From assembly GCA_019637175.1 (NCBI GenBank), contig JAHBWD010000055.1, forward strand, positions 1-60,036: a stretch of DNA of 60,036 nucleotides, read 5' to 3'. The position numbers and the translations under genes are program-made. Below the pieces are notes generated by a model. That model saw only the letters and a list, made by a program, of their open reading frames with translations. It had not been told where the DNA came from and ran no database searches. The DNA is from Labilithrix sp. Its GTDB lineage: Bacteria > Myxococcota_A > Polyangia > Polyangiales > Polyangiaceae. This document shows positions 26,621 through 35,578 of this stretch, in pieces (position 1 is the stretch's first letter; every line of letters starts with the position of its first letter).

Positions 26621-27088
26621 TCAGATGGGGTCTCGTCGCCCACGCCCATTGGCTGCGAATCTCTCGAGGAGGTCGCGAGCAATGTCGGGGTCCGCTGTCG
26701 CGATCGACCAGTACGACGTGTCGAACGCGCGCATTTCGATGACGGCATCACCGAGATCCTCGGTTTCGTCGTCCTCCGTCCATAGCCCGCCCGGTCTGAA
26801 GGCAGGCTGCTCGATGCCGCTGGGCACGCCGACGAAGACGCCGCTCTCGAATTGCACGACATCTCCGACGGCCTGAATCAGCGCTGCTGTGTGCCCGATC
26901 GACGTCGGGCAAGGCTCTCGACGACGCGTTGGGGAGGGACCAAGGGTCTGCACGTCGGCGACGTACCAACTCAGGTTGGGATGGAGCCCCTCGATGGCAG
27001 TAAGTAGCTCCACGAGCTGCCACCCGTTGCACACCGTCGCCGCATCGAAGGCGTCGTTGCTGAGACGAATCACTTCGCGCGGCCGCAT
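26621..27088 (-). CDS. Hypothetical protein, 155 residues
   Basis: ATG 27088 is chosen because AGGAGAGC precedes it by a few bases; a longer frame up to 27259 adds Cys/Pro-rich residues with no protein character. The product (MRPREVIRLSNDAFDAATVC...) looks like a small alpha/beta protein with an acidic middle (TEDDETEDLGDAVIEM). No family recognised. It sits 71 bp upstream of the DUF4265 gene on the same strand. Confidence 0.6.
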   Translation of the reverse strand: MRPREVIRLSNDAFDAATVCNGWQLVELLTAIEGLHPNLSWYVADVQTLGPSPTRRREPCPTSIGHTAALIQAVGDVVQFESGVFVGVPSGIEQPAFRPGGLWTEDDETEDLGDAVIEMRAFDTSYWSIATADPDIARDLLERFAANGRGRRDPI

Positions 27089-27371
27089 CAGAGCTCTCCT
27101 GGGCGAGGAGGCCTCGGCCTCCCATGCTGGGGCGTTCCACCCGTGGGATTCGGGACATAGTCGTGGACGTGAGGATTCGTGTGCAATCGAGGGCCCCTGC
27201 TCACGCACTCCGCACTCGTCATTGCAGCAGGCTGTCGGCAATTGGGCTCCCACGGTCACCGCCGATCTACCACGGGCAAACGAAGCTCGTCGCCGGCGCT
27301 CCAGTCGCGTGGGCCGGGTCCACCGCAGCTTCCGGCTTCGGTCCAGGTCCGGTTCCCGTGGGTGAGCGCAC
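27089..27371. other. Region without a supportable gene
   Basis: Open frames here are short or of poor codon quality on both strands. The 37-codon minus-strand ATG frame at 27373-27260 immediately follows the predicted end of the IS-split gene but has no recognisable features. Probably intergenic or relic sequence. Confidence 0.4.
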
Positions 27372-27487
27372 TCATGCTGGGTCGGCCGTCATCACCAGCA
27401 CGACCGGAGGAGCGAGCGCCGCGTCGGCTCGGACGACACGCGCAGGGACCGCGACGGGGACGGCTCTGAAATACAATTGTCCCCACA
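27372..27487 (-). pseudogene. Possible 3' tail of the gene split by the IS21 element
   Basis: If the sequence on either side of the IS21-family element is joined exactly at the element's boundaries, the frame of the interrupted membrane protein runs on from ...FAFTL into WGQLYFRAVPVAVPARVV and ends about 20 codons later at TGA 27374-27372. The 37 residues use GC-rich third positions. This would restore a protein of about 470 residues. No target-site duplication is visible, so a chance in-frame join (one in three) cannot be excluded. Confidence 0.4.
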
Positions 27488-28303
27488 TGTGCGTTCCGGA
27501 AATTCTGCCACCTCTTTTCCGGAAACTTTGGCCGCCCCGGTGGTGGGTTGATCATCGAATGCTAGGTCATCGTCGGGCAGATGCTTCGTTCGTACGGAGG
27601 GGCCGTCGAGGCGAAGGAGGCGACCGCGCTCGAGGATCCGGTCGACGATGGCCTCGGCGAGATCGTCGTCGTGCAGGACCTTGCCCCATCGACGCGGATG
27701 CTTGTTCGTCGTGAAGACCATCGCGCGCCGACGGATGTGGCGGTCGTTGACGACGTGATAGAGGACGTTCGCTGCGTCGTTGCCGTAGGCGAGATAGCCG
27801 ACCTCATCGACGACGAGGAGCTGCGGCTTCATGTAGAGCGCAAGGGCATCGCGCATGCGACCGTCGCGGCTCGCCTCTGAGAGCTCTTCGATCAACTTCG
27901 CGGCGGTCACGAAGCGGGCGTCGAAGCCGTTCTGCATCGCGCGGTACGCGATGGCGATCGCGAGGTGCGTCTTGCCGCGTCCAGGCTTGCCTTCGAGGAT
28001 GACGGAGTGCCCCTCGGTCACGAAGTCGGGCGAGAGGAGCGAGCCGATCGTCGTGAGCCGCAGGGTCGACTGATACGTGAAGTCGAATTCGTCGATGGTT
28101 CGGAGGAAGGGAAACGCGGCGGCGCGGACAGCGCGTGCGAGACGCGTACCGCGGCGGTGCGCGACCTCTTCGGTCACGAGCGTGCGGAAGAAGTCCTCGT
28201 AGGACCACTCCTCCTTCTCGGCGCGCTGCACGAGGTCGCGCCAGACGCGACGAGCGTTCGCGAGGTGAAGGCGCTTGAGGAGCGGATCGAGATCGGTGCT
28301 CAC
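27392..28303 (-). CDS. istB: IS21-family helper ATPase IstB
   Basis: A 303-residue AAA+ ATPase that loads onto DNA and activates the IstA transposase. Walker A is GKPGRGKTH and Walker B is LLVVDEVGYL; GNDAANVLYHVVNDRH and TTNKHPRRWGKVLHDDDLAEA are typical IstB blocks. GTG 28303 overlaps the istA stop (GTGA), a standard coupling. Odd: there is no stop before the left inverted repeat. The frame runs through the repeat (KVSGKEVAEFPERT) and 32 codons into flanking DNA, making the protein about 40-50 residues longer than usual. Confidence 0.93.
   Translation of the reverse strand: MSTDLDPLLKRLHLANARRVWRDLVQRAEKEEWSYEDFFRTLVTEEVAHRRGTRLARAVRAAAFPFLRTIDEFDFTYQSTLRLTTIGSLLSPDFVTEGHSVILEGKPGRGKTHLAIAIAYRAMQNGFDARFVTAAKLIEELSEASRDGRMRDALALYMKPQLLVVDEVGYLAYGNDAANVLYHVVNDRHIRRRAMVFTTNKHPRRWGKVLHDDDLAEAIVDRILERGRLLRLDGPSVRTKHLPDDDLAFDDQPTTGAAKVSGKEVAEFPERTCGDNCISEPSPSRSLRVSSEPTRRSLLRSCW
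27488..27535. repeat. IS21 left terminal inverted repeat
   Basis: TGTGCG followed by TTCCGGAAATTCTG (27494-27507), and a second, diverged copy TTCCGGAAACTTTG at 27517-27530, ending GGCCGC. It matches the right end along its length with one single-base gap and a few substitutions. Confidence 0.88.
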
Positions 28304-29856
28304 GACGCACCGCCTTTCGGCTCCGCGCGGTGCAGCGCGAGCTCGAGCTGCTGGCGCTTCGGCCCGCGCGGTTGCGCCACTCCAGCACGACGACGTTCGC
28401 CGTCGCGCTTCCGGACGCTCGTACGCGAGAGCGCGCGGCGGACGCCGGTGACCGTGAGGTTGCCCGCTTTCACCGCGCGCGCGATCGCCGCGCGCATGGC
28501 GTCGTCGCCGTGCCGTTCGAGCAGCGCGTACAGGTCCTCGACCTGGCGTCCGGCGAGCTTCGGCTTGCGATGCGTGATCTCCGTGAGGAGGGCGAGTGCA
28601 TCGCGACCGAGATTCAGTACCTGCTGGCGCTTCTCGTACAGCTTGGCTCGCTTGCCGTGCACCGAAGCGATCTTCGCGGCGCGATGCTCGGGCAGCGGCG
28701 CCGGCGGCTCGCCCTTCTTTCGGCGGCGGTGCAGGGCCTCGAAGCGCCCGGCGACGATACGAAGACGGTCCTCGTAGAGGAAGAGCGTGCCGGCCACGTG
28801 CGTCGCCTCCGGCGGCATCGTGTACGGCGCGCCCTCGAAGATCACCTCGGCCGTCGGCCCGACGAAGACGGGGATACGCAGCGCGAGCTTTTCCGGAAAC
28901 ACCTTGATCGGGCGGAGGCGCGACAGCTCCTCCTGGCGGCGCGTTTCCGGAATCACGTTCGTCGCTCGCGACGACGTCTTCGTGTTCACCTCCGTGAGCC
29001 ACGCCACGAGCTTTGCCTCGAGATCGGCCTCGTCCTGAAACTTCCGCGGCTTGAAGAAGGAGCCCTTCACCCACCGGATCAGACTCTCGACGCTGCCCTT
29101 CTGGTTGCCGCTGCGCGGCGCGCACATCTCGACGCCGACGCCGATGTCGACGATCGCCTGAGCGAAGGTTGCGTTCCACGCCTCGACATCGCGTCCCTTG
29201 CCGCCCTTCTTCACGATCGTCTTGGGACGATCGAAGACCGCAAGGAGAGGCAGGCCGCCGAAAGCGACGAAGTCGCGCGCGAGGCAGCGGATGATCGTCT
29301 CCGTCGTCTCGTTCTCGACCAGCGTGACTGCGACGAAGCGCGAGTACTTCAATCGCGACGCGAAGAAGTGCACGCGCTTCTTGCGGCCGTCGACGAAGCG
29401 CACGTCAACGTGACCGAAGTCGTGCTGCGAGAACTCGCCCGGAAGGCCCTCGAACCGAACCACCGGCGCCGCGCGCGGCGGACGAAGTCCCGCGACCAAC
29501 GCGTAGAACGCGGTCTTGTGACCCGTGTATCCGACCTCGGAGGCGCGACGCAGCAGTTCCTGCGTCGGCAGTTCCGGGTCCTCGGCGAGCCACGCCGAGA
29601 CGCGCGACGAGTACGCCGCGGCCTTCGACGGCCGACCAAGCTTCCGATCGCGATGAGCGCCGCTGTCGTCGGCGCTGTCGACCTCCGCCTCGCAGTCCAC
29701 TCGGCGCACCGTCCGAAGCGACGCGCCCGTCCGCTCAGCAACGTCCGTCTGCGAGAACCCCGCGCGCCGCAGGACTTGAATTTCGTGGCGCTTCAACAGA
29801 GGCAGCATCTCCTCCGCTTGCACCGGCTTTCGCGCCATCGCGCTCGATTCCATCAT
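28300..29856 (-). CDS. istA: IS21-family transposase IstA
   Basis: A 518-residue DDE transposase. An N-terminal helix-turn-helix (about 17-45, LLKRHEIQVLRRAGFSQTDV) precedes the catalytic core, where DFGHVDVRFVDG, VFDRPKTIV and GSVESLIRWVKGSFF supply the acidic residues. The C-terminal part is the basic domain common to IstA. ATG 29856 (ATG 29853 is also possible) lies 21 bp inside the right terminal repeat. No frameshift or internal stop, so the element may still be active. Confidence 0.94.
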   Translation of the reverse strand: MMESSAMARKPVQAEEMLPLLKRHEIQVLRRAGFSQTDVAERTGASLRTVRRVDCEAEVDSADDSGAHRDRKLGRPSKAAAYSSRVSAWLAEDPELPTQELLRRASEVGYTGHKTAFYALVAGLRPPRAAPVVRFEGLPGEFSQHDFGHVDVRFVDGRKKRVHFFASRLKYSRFVAVTLVENETTETIIRCLARDFVAFGGLPLLAVFDRPKTIVKKGGKGRDVEAWNATFAQAIVDIGVGVEMCAPRSGNQKGSVESLIRWVKGSFFKPRKFQDEADLEAKLVAWLTEVNTKTSSRATNVIPETRRQEELSRLRPIKVFPEKLALRIPVFVGPTAEVIFEGAPYTMPPEATHVAGTLFLYEDRLRIVAGRFEALHRRRKKGEPPAPLPEHRAAKIASVHGKRAKLYEKRQQVLNLGRDALALLTEITHRKPKLAGRQVEDLYALLERHGDDAMRAAIARAVKAGNLTVTGVRRALSRTSVRKRDGERRRAGVAQPRGPKRQQLELALHRAEPKGGAS

Positions 29857-29876
29857 GTCTCGCGTCCCTTTCGGGA

Positions 29877-29925
29877 GCGGCCAGAATTTCCGGAACGAAT
29901 GTGGCCAGAATTTCCGGAACCATCA
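29877..29925. repeat. IS21 right terminal inverted repeat
   Basis: Two near-identical copies of CAGAATTTCCGGAA at 29882-29895 and 29906-29919, ending CCATCA at 29925. This is the reverse complement of the left end. The outer copies at the two ends share 14 of 14 bases and both stop six bases before the element's tip. Confidence 0.88.
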
Positions 29926-31222
29926 GCGTGAACGCAAAGACGACGAGCGCGACGGCGATCGCGATGGCAACGAACAGTCCGAGCGGTGGTCTTCGAAACG
30001 AAGGGCGCGGCGCGGGCGGATCGTAGGAACCGCCGAGTGATGGTGCGCGGACGCGACCGCGTTCCGGACTTCTCGCGCTCGACGACGAGTCGCGACGTTT
30101 TGCGCGGATCGCGTTGTCGATAGGCGATGTCGTCGCGTCGTCGATCGGACGGTCGTGGAGCGCCTCGAGCATCTTCGACTCGTCGATCGCGCGCTCGCGG
30201 AGCTTCGCCAGCGTCGCGTCGTCGAGTGGCGACGTCCTCCAGCGCGGAGGGTAGAGACCGGGCACTTCAGCCAGATGCGTGTTCGCGACTTCGACGAGGT
30301 CGGACCACGCGAGCGTCAGCATCTCTCCCGAGGTCACGTCGCCGACCGTGACCGTCGTCGCTCGGGGCAAGAGCGCGCTGATGCTGCGTTCCCATGTCGT
30401 CATCGTCGCCAGCAACTTGCCATCCCTGGCGAGGGCGGACACTTGCGGCACGAACACGGCGTCCCCGTCGTCGGCGTGCTCTGTCTCCAGAGCTTCCTTT
30501 TGTGCCGAGTATGCCGGCGCCAAATGGATCGCGAGACGGTCACCGAGCTCGTGACCGAGCGCTCCGGGCGGCTCGAAGAGGCGCCATTCGCCGCGATCGA
30601 GGACGAACCCGAAGTCGACGATCGCCCGCGGTGCCTTCATCCGCGCATCGACGCGTGCGAGAACGGTGCGGAGCCCCTCTTCGTCACGAGAGCCCACGAC
30701 CCATATCGCCTCCGACCCCGGGAGGAAGACGACAGGATCGCCCTTGACCCCGAGAGCCTCGAACGAGTCAGGCATGAGCATCCGTTCGGGTGCGTACTCG
30801 TCTCCGAAGGCTCCTCGAAAGATGCCGGGCGCCGTCTCGTCGAAGCCTCCGATCGCTTCACGCCGCAGATTCGCGAGCGCGATCTCACCGAGCTCAGACG
30901 ATGAAACACCGAACGCCCGGGCAGGGTCGACCAGGTATCGGACGCTCTCCGGTCGATCGATCACGACCGCGACACCGAGATGCTCGGCCAAGGGCGTGTG
31001 GTGCACGTTGGCGGTGAGCCGCTCGGGGCCGGCCCCCGAATCGATCGCGAAATGCCGACGCGCCTTGACGCGGGGCCGGAGCGACACGCGCACCTCATCG
31101 AGCGACTCCTTGCTGTCGATGCTCGCGGCAAGCCTCACGATCCTGTCGAGAACAGCCGTCTTCGACGGAGGTTCGGCACGTCCGTGCTCGTCGTAGAAGT
31201 TCGCGAGCGAAACGATCGTCAC
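29926..31222 (-). pseudogene. DUF1444-like membrane protein, 3' end displaced by IS21
   Basis: From GTG 31222 there are 432 codons of host sequence before the IS boundary. The first about 240 residues resemble the DUF1444/YtpQ pattern: VRYLVDPARAFGVSSSELGEIAL, MLMPDSFEALGVKGDPVVFL, and VVGSRDEEGLRTVLARVD. A Pro/Arg-rich linker precedes one membrane helix (LGLFVAIAIAVALVVFAF). Beyond the helix the frame runs into the IS end (VPEILATFVPEILAA) and stops at 29735, so a 495-residue fusion could be made. The original tail may lie beyond the element at 27487-27372. Whether the truncated protein works is unknown. Confidence 0.7.
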
Positions 31223-31283
31223 GCCGTCCGCGCTGGACCGATGTCGCGCCCGTCGGAATCGACGCTGTACGACTCGCTCGGCC

Positions 31284-31574
31284 GTGCGATGCGCAGACGC
31301 TCGAGCACGAGAGAGGCGAAGGTGTTCCGGTCCATCTGCGCCGCATTCTAGTAAAGACCGTCACCGCGTGCGCGGTGGTCCGGGAGCAGACACCGAGGAG
31401 TCGTGGGCCTCGGTCGCGCGCGCTCGACAGCGCCGGATTCCTCATCCGAGACGCTTCACGTTCGAGGCGATCTTCAGGCGCTGTTCCGCGTGCGGCGAGC
31501 GCAACCTCGTGAAGGACGCGTGGTTCCACTGCACGATCTGCGAGGCCGCCTTGCCCTCGACGTGGACCTTCTGA
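31284..31574 (+). CDS. Small zinc-ribbon protein or gene remnant
   Basis: A 96-codon frame whose last about 42 residues are convincing: FTFEAIFRRCSACGERNLVKD, then WFHCTICEAALPSTW. This four-Cys zinc ribbon resembles the tail of a small protein family in which the Cys pairs are followed by LPxxWxF. The first half (Arg-rich, no structure) is unlikely to be coding, so this is either a short protein with an unrecognised start near 31430 or the 3' remnant of a larger gene damaged in this disturbed region. Confidence 0.4.
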   Translation: MRCADARARERRRCSGPSAPHSSKDRHRVRGGPGADTEESWASVARARQRRIPHPRRFTFEAIFRRCSACGERNLVKDAWFHCTICEAALPSTWTF

Positions 31575-31659
31575 GGGCTCCGCCTCTTCTCTCACTCTCA
31601 CGAATTTCCCGATTCCTGTTGAGGTGGGACGCCGGTTCGCGTTTCCTTGAGCCTCACCG

Positions 31660-33057
31660 ATGAGGAGGGGCACCGCGTCGTTCGCCGGGTCGCTGATCGT
31701 GGCCCTCACGACCACGGCGATCGCCTCCGCGAGCGACGAGCCGGAGCCGGTACCTCCGGCGCTCGACCCGGACGTCGAGGGGCCGCCGCGCCCGCCGCCG
31801 GTTCCGCCTCCGGACACGGACGGCTCCGACTACGCCCTCCCACGTCCGGTCGAGGCGCCGATCGAGCCGGAGCCTGAGCTCGTCACGCCGAGATTCGGCA
31901 CGCCGGGGCAGGTCGTCGTGAGCGCCAACCTCGCCGCGAACATCTCTTACGCCGCCTTCAGCGGCCCGAGCCAAGCGGCCTACTTCGACCTTTCGTTCCA
32001 GCCCGGCTTCGATGTGTTCGTCGCGCGCAACTTCTCGGTGGGCGCGAGCATCTTCGCGAACCGCTCCTTCAGCCGCACATATGACTCGAGCTACGCGCTC
32101 GTCGAACGCGAGTACGTCACCCTCGGCGCCGGGCCGCGCCTCGGCTACGCGATTCCGCTCGGCCGGTGGGCCTCTCTCTATCCGACCGCGACGCTCGCGA
32201 TCGACTATGTCAGCACGCGCGAGGATCTCCGTGCCGGACGTTTCAGCCCGGGACAGCCCCTCACTCCTTCGGTGCGGAGCGGCAGCAGAGTCGATCCCTA
32301 CGTCTATCTGTTTGCGCCCGTGCTGCTGCACCCCGCCTCCAACTTCTTCGTCGGGGCGGGGCCAGCGTTGTTCCACCACTTCGGCGGTAGCAAAACCGAC
32401 GATCCAGACCTCGATCAACGCACCTCGTTCGGAGGTCGAATGACCGTGGGCGGCTACTGGGGCGGGACACCGGTCCCTCACGATCGGAAAACCTTGCCTC
32501 CTCCATCGCCAGCTCCGACGCGCTACCACTTCGGCGAGGCACGTGACGTCGTCCTCACGGGTGATCTCTTCGCCGGGGCGTCAGTCGATCGCTTGTCGCG
32601 GACGGATCGAACGGTGGCGGCCGTGAGCTTCCGCCCGGCGATCGACTACTTCGTCGAGAAGCACTTCTCGGTCGGCGCAGGCTTCGGGATCGGCCACACG
32701 AAGGCGACGCAGGACAGCACCGACAGCACGATCTACACGTACACCACCGTCTCGCTCGATTTGCGCGTCGGTGCTCAGGTTCCGCTTTCGCAACGACTCT
32801 CGCTCTATCCGCGCGCGGGCTTCCATGCGCTTTACATCGATCAAGTCGCCGGCGCGGCAGGCGAGGGCGTCTCGTACGAAGTCACGACGACGGCGGTGTC
32901 GCTGAGCCTACCGCTCGTCGTCCACGTCGCTCCCCATCTCTTCGTCGGTTGGGGACCCGGCGTGAGCCACGAGCTGAGCCGAGCGTACGACACCGGCCCG
33001 AACGACATCCGCAGGACGTCGGTTGGAGCGGGCGTGCTCGTCGGCGGTTGGCTCTGA
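31660..33057 (+). CDS. Outer-membrane protein with two homologous barrel domains
   Basis: A 465-residue exported protein: signal peptide (SLIVALTTTAIASA), a Pro/Asp/Glu-rich linker (about 25-80), and two consecutive beta-barrel-like domains. Domain 1 opens QVVVSANLAANISYAAF and contains FDVFVARNFSVGASIFANRS; domain 2 opens DVVLTGDLFAGASVDRL and contains IDYFVEKHFSVGAGFGIGHT. The parallel motifs show internal duplication of an OmpA/OmpW-sized barrel. The C-terminus is GGWL, not Phe. Divergent from nothing and convergent with the next gene; no operon partner. Confidence 0.75.
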   Translation: MRRGTASFAGSLIVALTTTAIASASDEPEPVPPALDPDVEGPPRPPPVPPPDTDGSDYALPRPVEAPIEPEPELVTPRFGTPGQVVVSANLAANISYAAFSGPSQAAYFDLSFQPGFDVFVARNFSVGASIFANRSFSRTYDSSYALVEREYVTLGAGPRLGYAIPLGRWASLYPTATLAIDYVSTREDLRAGRFSPGQPLTPSVRSGSRVDPYVYLFAPVLLHPASNFFVGAGPALFHHFGGSKTDDPDLDQRTSFGGRMTVGGYWGGTPVPHDRKTLPPPSPAPTRYHFGEARDVVLTGDLFAGASVDRLSRTDRTVAAVSFRPAIDYFVEKHFSVGAGFGIGHTKATQDSTDSTIYTYTTVSLDLRVGAQVPLSQRLSLYPRAGFHALYIDQVAGAAGEGVSYEVTTTAVSLSLPLVVHVAPHLFVGWGPGVSHELSRAYDTGPNDIRRTSVGAGVLVGGWL

Positions 33058-33188
33058 TCGCGCGTACGCGACTCACCGGATGGGGGGATCTGGCTCGACA
33101 TTCACCTCGAGCTGAAGCGGCTCGCGGTCGGTGGTGCGATGACGCCGCTTCGCTACGCCAGCGCGTTGGAGCGTGCACGATCGCCGTT

Positions 33189-34391
33189 TCATCGGCGGCT
33201 CGCGAGGCGGAGCGAGCTCGAAGGCGTCGGGATTTCTTCGTCCGCGAAGAGGCCGCTCTCGGCGATGGTTTGCCGCATCTCCCGCGTGAGCAAGACGAAG
33301 ACCGCGTCTTCGCCGCCGCGGAGAACATGGACGCGCTCCGGCGATCCCACCTTGGCGAGGCCTTCGTCGATCAGCGACGCCGCGCGCGTGGTCGTGAGCT
33401 CCCACGCCTCGTGCTGCTCGCTCGCGCTCCACATGGTGTGCTCCTCGGCGCCGATGCGGAGCGTGTAGCCGTGCTCCGCGTCGTACGTTTGGACGATCTC
33501 GCCCAAGGTCCAACCCTCGATCGCGAGCGCCGGGCGCATGTAGTCGAGGAGGTCTTCGACGCCGCCTTCGGCGAGGCGCTCGGCGTCGGCGTCGAAGGCG
33601 CGGCCCGCAGCGCGATACCACGCGTAGGCTCCTCCCTCGATCGCGCCGTCGACCGCGGGGATCTGGTCGGCGGCGACGAGCTTGCAGAAGCCGAGCGACC
33701 GGGCGGCGTCGGCGAGCTTCGCGTATGGCGCCGCGAGGGACGTCGGTGTCGCGCTTCCTTTGCTTCGCAAGAGCCTGTCGACATCGTCGAGCGTTCCGTG
33801 AAGTAGCTCGCACTGCTCCGGCTTGCGCTCACCGAGCTCGAATCGCCGCTTCGGCCGCGCCGCGGCGAGCCTCTTGCCCGTCCAGGAGATCTTCAGCGGT
33901 GTGGGCGCGTCGCCGGGAACGAGATCGATCTCGACGCGCTCCTTCGCTTCGTCAGCCCAGTCCCAGACGCACAAGATCTTCTCCTCGTCGACCTGGAGAA
34001 ACCACGCGGTGTTGGCGCCGTCGTCGTCGATGCGGACGGCCCTCGACGCCTCCGCGACGACACGCTCCACGACACCGACCGCGAGGATCGGGCTCCACTT
34101 CGCGCCGGCTGCCGTCTCTCGTGCGGCGCGATCTCTCTTGGCTCTCGCGTCGTCGAAGAAGAAACCAACGGCTGCGCCGGCGGCCGCGCACGCGAGGATC
34201 GGCCAGAGCGGCGCGTCTCGGTCGCCCCAGTGAAAGACGCCGAGCCACAGGAAGCCCAGCGCGAGGCCTGCTGCGCCCGCGAGAAAGGTAGACTTTGCCT
34301 CGCGCCGAACGGATCCCACGGCGCTCTCTCGATATCGCTCGAGGAGTCTGCGATCCTCGTCTCGCAGCGGTCGTCGAGAGCGTTCGAGCAT
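33189..34391 (-). CDS. Hypothetical protein with two N-terminal membrane helices
   Basis: A 400-residue protein starting at ATG 34391. After a charged N-terminus there are two adjacent helices (FLAGAAGLALGFLWLGVFHW and LWPILACAAAGAAVGFFF), then a large soluble region with SH3-like and alpha/beta stretches (AWFLQVDEEKILCVWDW ... TAPLKISW-type strand). No known domain recognised. An N-terminal membrane anchor with a cytoplasmic C-terminal body is inferred. It is divergent from the AgmX/PglI lipoprotein gene. Confidence 0.7.
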   Translation of the reverse strand: MLERSRRPLRDEDRRLLERYRESAVGSVRREAKSTFLAGAAGLALGFLWLGVFHWGDRDAPLWPILACAAAGAAVGFFFDDARAKRDRAARETAAGAKWSPILAVGVVERVVAEASRAVRIDDDGANTAWFLQVDEEKILCVWDWADEAKERVEIDLVPGDAPTPLKISWTGKRLAAARPKRRFELGERKPEQCELLHGTLDDVDRLLRSKGSATPTSLAAPYAKLADAARSLGFCKLVAADQIPAVDGAIEGGAYAWYRAAGRAFDADAERLAEGGVEDLLDYMRPALAIEGWTLGEIVQTYDAEHGYTLRIGAEEHTMWSASEQHEAWELTTTRAASLIDEGLAKVGSPERVHVLRGGEDAVFVLLTREMRQTIAESGLFADEEIPTPSSSLRLASRR

Positions 34392-34487
34392 CGCGACACG
34401 ACCTTTGCCGATCTTCCGTCGGCCAGCAAGCCCATCGACCGCGTGAAAAAGATCGCGACATCGTCCGAAGAGGAGGCTCACGTCGTC

Positions 34488-34976
34488 ATGATCTCCGTTC
34501 GCATGAAGGCCCTCGCTTGCGGCGCCGCGATCGCCGTCGCGTCGTGCGCGAGCGCCGAGTCGCGGCCGCCTCCCACCCCTCCCACCCCTCGCAGGATGCC
34601 CGACCCGTCGAAGGTGAGAGGGCGCTTGCCTCCGGAGCTGATCCAGAAGGTCGTCCGCGACAACTTCGCCGGCATGCGAGCCTGCTACGAGGAAGGACTC
34701 GCGCGCGACCGGACGCTGGCGGGAAAGATCTCCACGAAGTTCGTCATCGACCGAGACGGCGCCGTATCGACCGCCGCGGAGATTCATGACGCGCCCCCGA
34801 GCGAGCTCCCGAGCCTCCCCAAGGAGCTCGCCGATCACGAGACCTCCTCGCCCAGGTTCCCCGATCCGAAGGTCACGGCGTGCGTCGTCGCGCGCTTCCG
34901 CGCGTTGAAGTTTCCGCCGCCCGAGGGCAGAGAAGTCACCGTCGTCTATCCGATCATCTTCCAGCCGGAAGAGTGA
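34488..34976 (+). CDS. AgmX/PglI C-terminal domain lipoprotein (TonB-like fold)
   Basis: A 162-residue predicted lipoprotein. ATG 34488 follows AGGAGG (34471-34476); the leader ends in the lipobox VASC. The mature domain matches the C-terminal domain of myxobacterial AgmX/PglI proteins: VVRDNFAGMRACYEEGLARD, then LAGKISTKFVIDRDGAVS and VTACVVARFRALKFPPPEG ending in VVYPIIF. In M. xanthus AgmX/PglI-type proteins are linked to gliding, but free-standing copies are numerous and their roles unknown. The two Cys residues could form a disulfide. Confidence 0.85.
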   Translation: MISVRMKALACGAAIAVASCASAESRPPPTPPTPRRMPDPSKVRGRLPPELIQKVVRDNFAGMRACYEEGLARDRTLAGKISTKFVIDRDGAVSTAAEIHDAPPSELPSLPKELADHETSSPRFPDPKVTACVVARFRALKFPPPEGREVTVVYPIIFQPEE

Positions 34977-35010
34977 TGGATCCGCTAGCCTCCGGAAGAG
35001 CGGAGGCACC

Positions 35011-35571
35011 GTGAAGAAGAACGCGAAGACGAAGACCGCGAAGAAGAAGAGCGCGAAGAAGAAGAGCGCCGCGCCCGCGAAGGCGGCGCCGAGGAAGAAG
35101 GCACCTCCGCCGAAGAAGAAGGCGCCGCCGAAGAAGAAGGCATCGCCGCCGAAGAAGAAAGCATCTTCGCCGAAGAAGAAGGCGACGAACGCGCAGGGCG
35201 AGGCCGTCCTCAAGGCCGTCACGCTCGCGATGCTCGCCGACGGAGAGATCGCCCCGTCGGAGCAGGCGATGCTCCTCCGCTTCTCGCGAGAGGAGCTCTT
35301 TCGCAACGTCGACGCGCGCGCCGTCGTCGAGAGCACGATCGAGCGATTCATCGACGTCGGCATGGTTCCGCTCCTCGCCGACATCCGGCGCGCCCTCGGC
35401 ACGCGTGAAGAGCGCGAGATCGCGTTCGCTTCGTGCCTCGCGGTGATCGCGGCCGACGGCAAGGTGACGCCCTCCGAGGTTCGTCTGGTCCGCGCCGTCC
35501 GCGAAGGCCTCGACATTCCCACCGCCCGCGCGCGAAAGCTCGCCGGGCCGGTCGCCCGCATCTTCGCCTGA
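35011..35571 (+). CDS. TerB-like domain protein with lysine-rich histone-like N-terminus
   Basis: A 186-residue protein. GTG 35011 follows CGGAGG. Residues 1-60 are almost only Lys, Ala, Pro and Ser (repeats of PPKKKA), like histone H1 or myxobacterial Lys-rich tails. The C-terminal about 120 residues are helical with two acidic motifs, MLADGEIAPSEQAML and VIAADGKVTPSEVRLV, typical of the TerB/tellurite-resistance helical fold. DNA or polyphosphate binding by the tail is inference. The PP2C gene starts seven bases after its stop, so they form an operon. Confidence 0.78.
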   Translation: MKKNAKTKTAKKKSAKKKSAAPAKAAPRKKAPPPKKKAPPKKKASPPKKKASSPKKKATNAQGEAVLKAVTLAMLADGEIAPSEQAMLLRFSREELFRNVDARAVVESTIERFIDVGMVPLLADIRRALGTREEREIAFASCLAVIAADGKVTPSEVRLVRAVREGLDIPTARARKLAGPVARIFA

Positions 35572-35578
35572 CGACGAC

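Larger units (their letters stand above)
27488..29925 (-). mobile_element. Complete IS21-family insertion sequence
   Basis: A 2438-bp element with istA (transposase) and istB (AAA+ helper) overlapping by GTGA, bounded by terminal inverted repeats of about 48 bp. Both ends start with TG, then four bases, then TTCCGGAAATTCTG, and each end carries two copies of this motif, as is usual for IS21 transposase-binding sites. No 4-8-bp target duplication was found when the flanks were compared. The element is inserted in the 3' part of a DUF1444-like membrane protein gene. Confidence 0.92.

Noticed and set aside
27124..27714. 196-codon plus-strand frame crossing the left IS21 end
   Set aside because: Crosses the element boundary and is antisense to istB; no protein features apart from low-complexity Gly/Thr/Ala.
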